Assembly (NCBI GenBank): GCA_003862195.1
Contig: QOUO01000004.1
Span: 22,578-86,577 of the forward strand
Direction: 5' to 3'
DNA from: Coriobacteriaceae bacterium
Lineage (GTDB): Bacteria; Actinomycetota; Coriobacteriia; Coriobacteriales; Atopobiaceae
Length of the DNA: 64,000 nucleotides
In this document: positions 59,335 to 64,000 of the stretch, one piece after another
Layout of the letters: each line of letters starts with the position of its first letter
How positions within the stretch are numbered: position 1 is the stretch's first letter
Notes under the pieces: model-generated
What the model was told of the DNA's origin: nothing
Database searches by the model: none
Seen by the model: only the letters and a program-made list of their open reading frames with translations
Program-made: the position numbers and the translations under genes

Positions 59335-60489
59335 CTACATCGCCTCGATTCCCTTGAGCTCCTCGCGGACGATCTTTTGCTGCGCCTCGCTGAGTGGCAT
59401 ACCGTTCTGCTCCTCGTAGAAGCGCGAGAAGAGCTCGAGCGGCGAGGCCTCGGCGGGTGCGTCCACGACGTCCGTGCGCACGCCGGCGGCGCGCGTGCGG
59501 GCGTTGTCGTAGGTGATGCTCATGACGTTTTGGTAGGCGTCACGCAGGCGCGCCATCGCGTTAACCTCCACATTCTCGTCCGTGAGGACGACGTGCAGGT
59601 AGTCGCTCGCATCCTGAGCGCCCACGACCGCAGGTGAGAGGAGCTTGTCTATGGGACCGCGAATCCTCCGCAGGTCGTGCAGCGGCTGGACCGGCAGGAG
59701 CTCGATCGTCGGCTCATCCCCCTTCCGCCCGAGCGTGACCAGGGGCATGGACTTGTCGTAGTCAGCCTCCGAGAGCGAGTACTTGAGGAGCGACCCCGCG
59801 TAGCGCACGGAGTCGCGACCGACGCGCTGCGGCCGGTGGATGTGGCCGAGGGCCACGTAGTCGAAGGGGTCGAACACGCTCGCGTCCACGTTGTCGAGCC
59901 CGCCGACCGAGACCTCGGAGTCGCTGCGCTCCACCGTGCAGCCGGCAGCCGTCACGAATTGGTGGACGACGGCGACGTTCCTGGCGCCCTCATCCAGCGG
60001 CAGGGACTCCACGAGCGAGCGGAACGCATCCGTGTAGCCGTCCGTCTTGGCATCGGGCAGGAAGTGCCTGATGGTGGCCGGGTGGAGGTAGGGGATGGGC
60101 CATATGCAGACGGGACCGAACTCGTCCTCGAGCACGACGGGCTCGATGTGGCCGTCGAACGCCGGCGCCATGTGCACGCCCTCCCGCGCGAGGAGGCTCC
60201 CCGCGTAGGCGACGCGCTCCGCGGAGTCGTGGTTGCCGGGAATGACGACGGCCGGCACGCCCGTGGCGGCGACGCCCGAGAGGAACCAGTCCACGAGGGC
60301 CACCGCCTCGGAGCTTGGCTGGGACTTGTCGTACAGGTCCCCCGCGACGAGCAGCGCGTCGACCGTGCCGCCAGACAGCAGGTCGAGCACCTGCGAGAGC
60401 GCATGGCGCTGGTCCTCGAGCATGGGGAAGTCGCACACGCGCTTGCCCACGTGAAGGTCCGCAAGATGAAGCAGCCTCAACGGCACCAC
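59335..60489 (-). CDS. sbcD: Nuclease SbcCD, exonuclease subunit
   Basis: Mre11-like Mn-dependent nuclease. Metal motifs HLADLHVGK, AGDLYDKSQPS, IPGNHDSAERV, VHQFV and LGHIHRPQR are in order. 384 residues from a GTG at 60489 with GGAG 6 bases upstream (a second GTG at 60486 is possible); the family begins just before RLLHLADLH, and the longer upstream frame overlaps a repeat-bearing gap. Length is normal. It is divergent from purL. Confidence 0.93.
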   Translation of the reverse strand: MVPLRLLHLADLHVGKRVCDFPMLEDQRHALSQVLDLLSGGTVDALLVAGDLYDKSQPSSEAVALVDWFLSGVAATGVPAVVIPGNHDSAERVAYAGSLLAREGVHMAPAFDGHIEPVVLEDEFGPVCIWPIPYLHPATIRHFLPDAKTDGYTDAFRSLVESLPLDEGARNVAVVHQFVTAAGCTVERSDSEVSVGGLDNVDASVFDPFDYVALGHIHRPQRVGRDSVRYAGSLLKYSLSEADYDKSMPLVTLGRKGDEPTIELLPVQPLHDLRRIRGPIDKLLSPAVVGAQDASDYLHVVLTDENVEVNAMARLRDAYQNVMSITYDNARTRAAGVRTDVVDAPAEASPLELFSRFYEEQNGMPLSEAQQKIVREELKGIEAM

Positions 60490-60581
60490 CCCCGACTCCG
60501 GCGCCCGCGCGCCGCGCGGGCGATTTGGCTGTCTGACGATTCTATCATGCCATGCGTACGTTTGTTCGATAAAGTTGGCAC

Positions 60582-60594
60582 GTTCTTCTCGCCC
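60582..60594 (-). repeat. Dispersed 13-mer between sbcD and purL
   Basis: GTTCTTCTCGCCC in the 242-base divergent gap. The gap also contains GGGGG-CGCAA-CCCCC (about 60691-60708) just before purL, a possible operator or hairpin. Confidence 0.75.
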
Positions 60595-60731
60595 GAAAGG
60601 CAGCCGCAAGACTGGCGGCCGGGGCGATTCTGCTCGTAACGAGGGATTTACCGCAGCGGCAGGTCAGAGGCGGCGGGCGGGGGCTATCATTGGGGGCGCA
60701 ACCCCCACACGTCCCAAGAGAAGGGCAAGCA

Positions 60732-63700
60732 ATGGTCTCACGTGTGTACGTAGAGAAGAAGCCGGGCTTTGACGTCGAGGCGCAGCAGCTCGGGCACGAG
60801 CTCCGCCACACCCTCGGAATCAAGGGCCTGAAGGACCTCCGGATCGTGAACCGCTACGACGTAGAGGGAATCTCGAAGTCCCTCTTCGAGCAGTGCATCC
60901 CCACCGTGTTCAGCGAGCCGCAGTCCGACGTCGCGACGACGCGCCGTCCCGCCGCGAAGGGAGCGAAGGTCTTTGCCGTGGAGTTCCTGCCCGGCCAGTT
61001 TGACCAGCGCGCCAACTCCGCAAGCGAGTGCATCCAGCTCATCAGCCAGGGCGAGCGCCCGCAGGTGGCCTCCGCAAAGCTCTACTACCTGGGCGGCAAG
61101 CTGTCCGACGCCGACGTCGAGGCCATCAAGCACTACGTGATCAACCCGGTCGAGGCGCGCGAGGCGTCGCTCGCGACCCGCAAGACCCTCAAGGTCGACT
61201 ACCCCAAGCCCGAGATGGTCGAGACGCTGACCGGCTTTGGCAAGCTCACCAAGAAGCAGCTGCAGGACTTTATCGACGAGCGCGGCCTGGCCATGGACCT
61301 TGCCGACATCAAGTTCTGCCAGGACTACTTCAAGGGCGAGAAGCGCGACCCCACGATCACCGAGATCAGGATGATCGACACCTACTGGTCCGACCACTGC
61401 CGCCACACCACCTTTGGCACGCAGCTCGAGAACGTGAAGATCGACGACGCCGTGGTCGAGGCGGCCTTCAAGCGCTACCTCGAGGTGCGTCACGAGCTCG
61501 GCCGCGACAAGAAGCCCGTCTGCCTTATGGACATGGGCACCATCGGCGCGAAGTACCTCAAGAGCAAGGGCATCCTCAAGAACCTGGACGAGTCCGAGGA
61601 GATCAACGCCTGCACCGTCAAGGTGAAGGTGGACGTCAACGGCAAGGACGAGGACTGGCTCTTCCTCTTCAAGAACGAGACGCACAACCACCCGACCGAG
61701 ATCGAGCCGTTTGGCGGCGCGGCCACGTGCATCGGCGGCGCCATCCGCGACCCGCTGTCCGGCCGCAGCTACGTGTACCAGGCCATGCGCGTGACCGGCG
61801 CCGGCGACCCCACCGTCCCCGTGAGCCAGACGCTCAAGGGCAAGCTGCCGCAGCGCAAGATCGTGCGCACGGCCGCCGCGGGCTACAGCTCCTACGGCAA
61901 CCAGATCGGCCTCGCGACCGGCCAGGTGAACGAGCTCTACCACCCGGGCTACGTCGCCAAGCGCATGGAGATCGGCGCCGTTGTGGGCGCGACCCCCGCG
62001 AGCCACGTGCGCCGCGAGTGCCCCGCGCCGGGCGACAAGATCATCCTGCTGGGCGGACGCACCGGCCGTGACGGCATCGGCGGCGCCACCGGCAGCTCCA
62101 AGGCGCACAACGTGGAGTCGCTCGAGAAGGACGGGGCCGAGGTGCAGAAGGGCAACGCCCCGACCGAGCGCAAGCTCCAGCGCCTGTTCCGCCGCGAGGA
62201 CGCCTGCCGCCTGATCAAGCGCTGCAACGACTTTGGCGCCGGCGGCGTGTCCGTCGCCATCGGCGAGCTGGCCGACGGCCTCTACATCGACCTCAACAAG
62301 GTCCCCAAGAAGTACGAGGGGCTCGACGGCACGGAGCTCGCCATCAGTGAGTCCCAGGAGCGCATGGCCGTGGCCCTCGCACCCGAGGACGTGGACGAGT
62401 TCATGCGCTACGCGCATGAGGAGAACCTCGAGGCGACCGTCGTGGCCGAGGTGACCAAGGAGCCGCGACTGCGCATGGTGTGGGACGGCGAGACGATCTG
62501 CGACGTGAGCCGTGAGTTCCTCTCGTCCAACGGAGCGCCCAAGCACCAGGACGTCCACGTCGAGGCGCAGGGCAGCTACCAGCCGGACTTCAAGGGCGAT
62601 GACCTTTCCCAGAAGATGCACTCGCTCGTGACCGACCTCAACGTGGCCTCCAACAAGGGGCTTTCCGAGCGCTTTGACTCCACCATCGGCGCGGCGACGG
62701 TCCTCATGCCGTTTGGCGGAAAGTACCAGCTCACGCCGTCCATGGCGATGGTCGCGAAGCTGCCCGTGTTTGGCGAGACCACCACGGTGTCCGGCATGGC
62801 GTGGGGCTTCAACCCCTACCTCATGAGCGAGAACCAGTTCACGGGCGCCTACCTTTCCGTCGTGGAGTCCGTCTGCAAGCTCGCCGCGGCCGGCATCGAC
62901 CGCAAGGCCATGTACCTCACGTTCCAGGAGTACTTCGAGAAGCTCCGCGACGTGCCCGAGCGCTGGGGCAAGCCCACCGCGGCCGTCCTGGGCGCGCTCA
63001 TGGCGCAGCTCGACCTGGGCATCGGCTCCATCGGCGGCAAGGACTCCATGTCCGGCTCGTTCGAGAACCTCGACGTGCCGCCCACCCTGGTCTCCTTCGC
63101 CACGGGCCTCGGCAAGCTCGACCGCATCGTGTCGCCCGAGTTCAAGCACACCAACAGCTTCCTGTGGCTCGTGAGCCCCAAGTACCAGTCCGACGGCGTC
63201 ACGCCCGAGCCGCAGAGCCTGCTCAAGGTGCTCGACTTCATCCAGGAGCACATCGGCTACGGCGTGATCCTTTCCGCCTCGACCCCCGGCTACGGCTGCC
63301 TGGCCGAGCAGCTCTTCAAGAGCGCCGTGGGCAACCGCATCGGCTTTGGCCTCGTGAACGAGTTCCCGCTCGAGAGGCTCTTCAGCCTCGCGTACGGCAG
63401 CTTCGTGATCGAGGTGGACGACGGCACGTTCATCCCCACGGACCGCGAGGGATTTGACGTACAGTACCTTGGCGGCACCTCCGCCGAGTACAAGATGTGG
63501 GCCGCGGGCCAGGAGCTCGACCTCGCAGAGCTGCAGGAGGCCTGGGAGGAGGGCATCGAGTCCGTCTTCCCGTACCGCCAGAAGGGCGACGCCGTCAAGG
63601 CCGAGACCTTCGACGTGGCCGAGAAGGGCGTCTCTCGCCCGGCGCCGCTCGTCAAGGTCCCGAGGCCGCGCGTGGTGATCCCCGTGTTCCCGGGCAACAA

Positions 63701-64000
63701 CTGCGAGTACGACTCCGCAGCCGCCTTCGAGCGCGTGGGCGCCGAGGCCAAGACCTTCATCATCAACAACCTCACGCCCGAGGCCGTCGCCGAGAGCACC
63801 AAGGCCTTTGTGGAGGAGGTCAACAAGAGCCAGATCATCATGATCCCCGGCGGCTTCAGCGGCGGCGACGAGCCCGACGGCTCGGCCAAGTTCATCACGG
63901 CGTTCTTCCGCGCGCCGCAGGTGACCGAGGCCGTGCGCGACCTGCTCCAGAAGCGCGACGGCCTGATGCTGGGCATCTGCAACGGCTTCCAGGCGCTGGT
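60732..64000 (+). CDS. purL: Phosphoribosylformylglycinamidine synthase (3' end outside window)
   Basis: Converts FGAR and glutamine to FGAM in purine synthesis. The frame is open from ATG 60732 to the window edge, 1089 residues visible of an expected ~1240. This is the large single-chain form: N-terminal domain (VYVEKKPGFDVEAQQLGHEL), synthetase core with DTYWSDHCRHTTF and NETHNHPTEIEPFGGAATCIGGAIRDPL written here by motif (61367-61760), GGKDSMSGSF, and a C-terminal glutaminase beginning PRVVIPVFPGNNCEYD whose nucleophile Cys lies in LGICNGFQAL at the edge. GAGAAGGG precedes the ATG. The PurQ and PurS functions are therefore in the same polypeptide. Confidence 0.96.
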   Translation, partial: MVSRVYVEKKPGFDVEAQQLGHELRHTLGIKGLKDLRIVNRYDVEGISKSLFEQCIPTVFSEPQSDVATTRRPAAKGAKVFAVEFLPGQFDQRANSASECIQLISQGERPQVASAKLYYLGGKLSDADVEAIKHYVINPVEAREASLATRKTLKVDYPKPEMVETLTGFGKLTKKQLQDFIDERGLAMDLADIKFCQDYFKGEKRDPTITEIRMIDTYWSDHCRHTTFGTQLENVKIDDAVVEAAFKRYLEVRHELGRDKKPVCLMDMGTIGAKYLKSKGILKNLDESEEINACTVKVKVDVNGKDEDWLFLFKNETHNHPTEIEPFGGAATCIGGAIRDPLSGRSYVYQAMRVTGAGDPTVPVSQTLKGKLPQRKIVRTAAAGYSSYGNQIGLATGQVNELYHPGYVAKRMEIGAVVGATPASHVRRECPAPGDKIILLGGRTGRDGIGGATGSSKAHNVESLEKDGAEVQKGNAPTERKLQRLFRREDACRLIKRCNDFGAGGVSVAIGELADGLYIDLNKVPKKYEGLDGTELAISESQERMAVALAPEDVDEFMRYAHEENLEATVVAEVTKEPRLRMVWDGETICDVSREFLSSNGAPKHQDVHVEAQGSYQPDFKGDDLSQKMHSLVTDLNVASNKGLSERFDSTIGAATVLMPFGGKYQLTPSMAMVAKLPVFGETTTVSGMAWGFNPYLMSENQFTGAYLSVVESVCKLAAAGIDRKAMYLTFQEYFEKLRDVPERWGKPTAAVLGALMAQLDLGIGSIGGKDSMSGSFENLDVPPTLVSFATGLGKLDRIVSPEFKHTNSFLWLVSPKYQSDGVTPEPQSLLKVLDFIQEHIGYGVILSASTPGYGCLAEQLFKSAVGNRIGFGLVNEFPLERLFSLAYGSFVIEVDDGTFIPTDREGFDVQYLGGTSAEYKMWAAGQELDLAELQEAWEEGIESVFPYRQKGDAVKAETFDVAEKGVSRPAPLVKVPRPRVVIPVFPGNNCEYDSAAAFERVGAEAKTFIINNLTPEAVAESTKAFVEEVNKSQIIMIPGGFSGGDEPDGSAKFITAFFRAPQVTEAVRDLLQKRDGLMLGICNGFQAL

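Noticed and set aside
4969..60594. Reading the dispersed word as a KOPS, Chi or ribosome-binding sequence
   Set aside because: Orientation is mixed relative to the coordinate axis and to genes, and most copies are not 5-10 bases before a start codon, although GGAG is part of some variants.
60738..63251. Long minus-strand frame opposite purL
   Set aside because: The plus strand encodes an unmistakable PurL with catalytic motifs; the minus frame is a shadow.
1..64000. Insertion sequences, prophage, tRNA or rRNA genes
   Set aside because: No transposase with terminal repeats, phage structural genes, or tRNA cloverleaf was found by eye; the Rpn protein is only distantly transposase-like and has no inverted terminal repeats.

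Overview
The window is a G+C-rich bacterial chromosome segment with closely packed genes and few long gaps. The gene set (anaerobic class III ribonucleotide reductase, DUF815 ATPase, ECF riboflavin transporter with a fused ATPase, phosphoketolase, OPT transporter, sucrose PTS, DUF711 protein) fits an anaerobic actinobacterium of the Coriobacteriia, for example an Olsenella/Atopobiaceae-like organism. That placement is an inference from gene content and composition, not from a marker gene search.

Layout. 1-5187: the end of nrdD, then nrdG, a zinc-ribbon membrane protein, a nitroreductase, a HAD phosphatase and coaX. 5330-7027: an OPT transporter. 7028-11860: a sucrose operon (PTS IIBCA, GH32 sucrose-6-phosphate hydrolase, fructokinase) behind an operator-rich leader. 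12040-26592: a minus-strand branched-chain amino acid region in two transcription units, ilvB1-ilvA-ilvD-DUF815-leuC-leuD-leuB and leuA-ilvB2-ilvN-ilvC. Each unit starts with a short leader peptide rich in rare Ile/Leu codons followed by RNA hairpins, which looks like ribosome-mediated attenuation. 26849-34519: an Rpn-type nuclease, a DUF438/PAS protein, an MFS pump, a histidine phosphatase, a LacI regulator and an LCP cell-wall ligase. 34529-43415: nudC, phosphoketolase with an orphan PTS EIIB, a DeoR regulator, an aldose epimerase, a DUF711 protein and a beta-lactamase-fold hydrolase. 43423-48016: murB, then an FMN-riboswitch-controlled ribU-ecfA(fused)-ecfT unit. 48059-52240: a MarR-controlled heterodimeric ABC exporter. 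52331-60489: an EamA permease, a metallophosphoesterase, a ParB/BMP fusion protein and sbcCD. 60732-64000: purL, cut by the window end.

The most unusual signal is not a gene. A 12-13-base word, [12 protein letters not shown](C) in either orientation, occurs at least 14 times by eye, where well under one copy is expected by chance. It is enriched between genes, sometimes lies in head-to-head pairs that form terminator-like hairpins, and where it falls in genes it often sits in linkers or tails. This resembles the genomic behaviour of DNA uptake sequences or of another genome-wide recognition word. Its role here is unknown.

Metabolically the window describes a saccharolytic anaerobe that imports sucrose by PTS, can cleave sugar phosphates by phosphoketolase, makes its own branched-chain amino acids and purines, and scavenges riboflavin. 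All positions were read by eye. No database search or computation was run.
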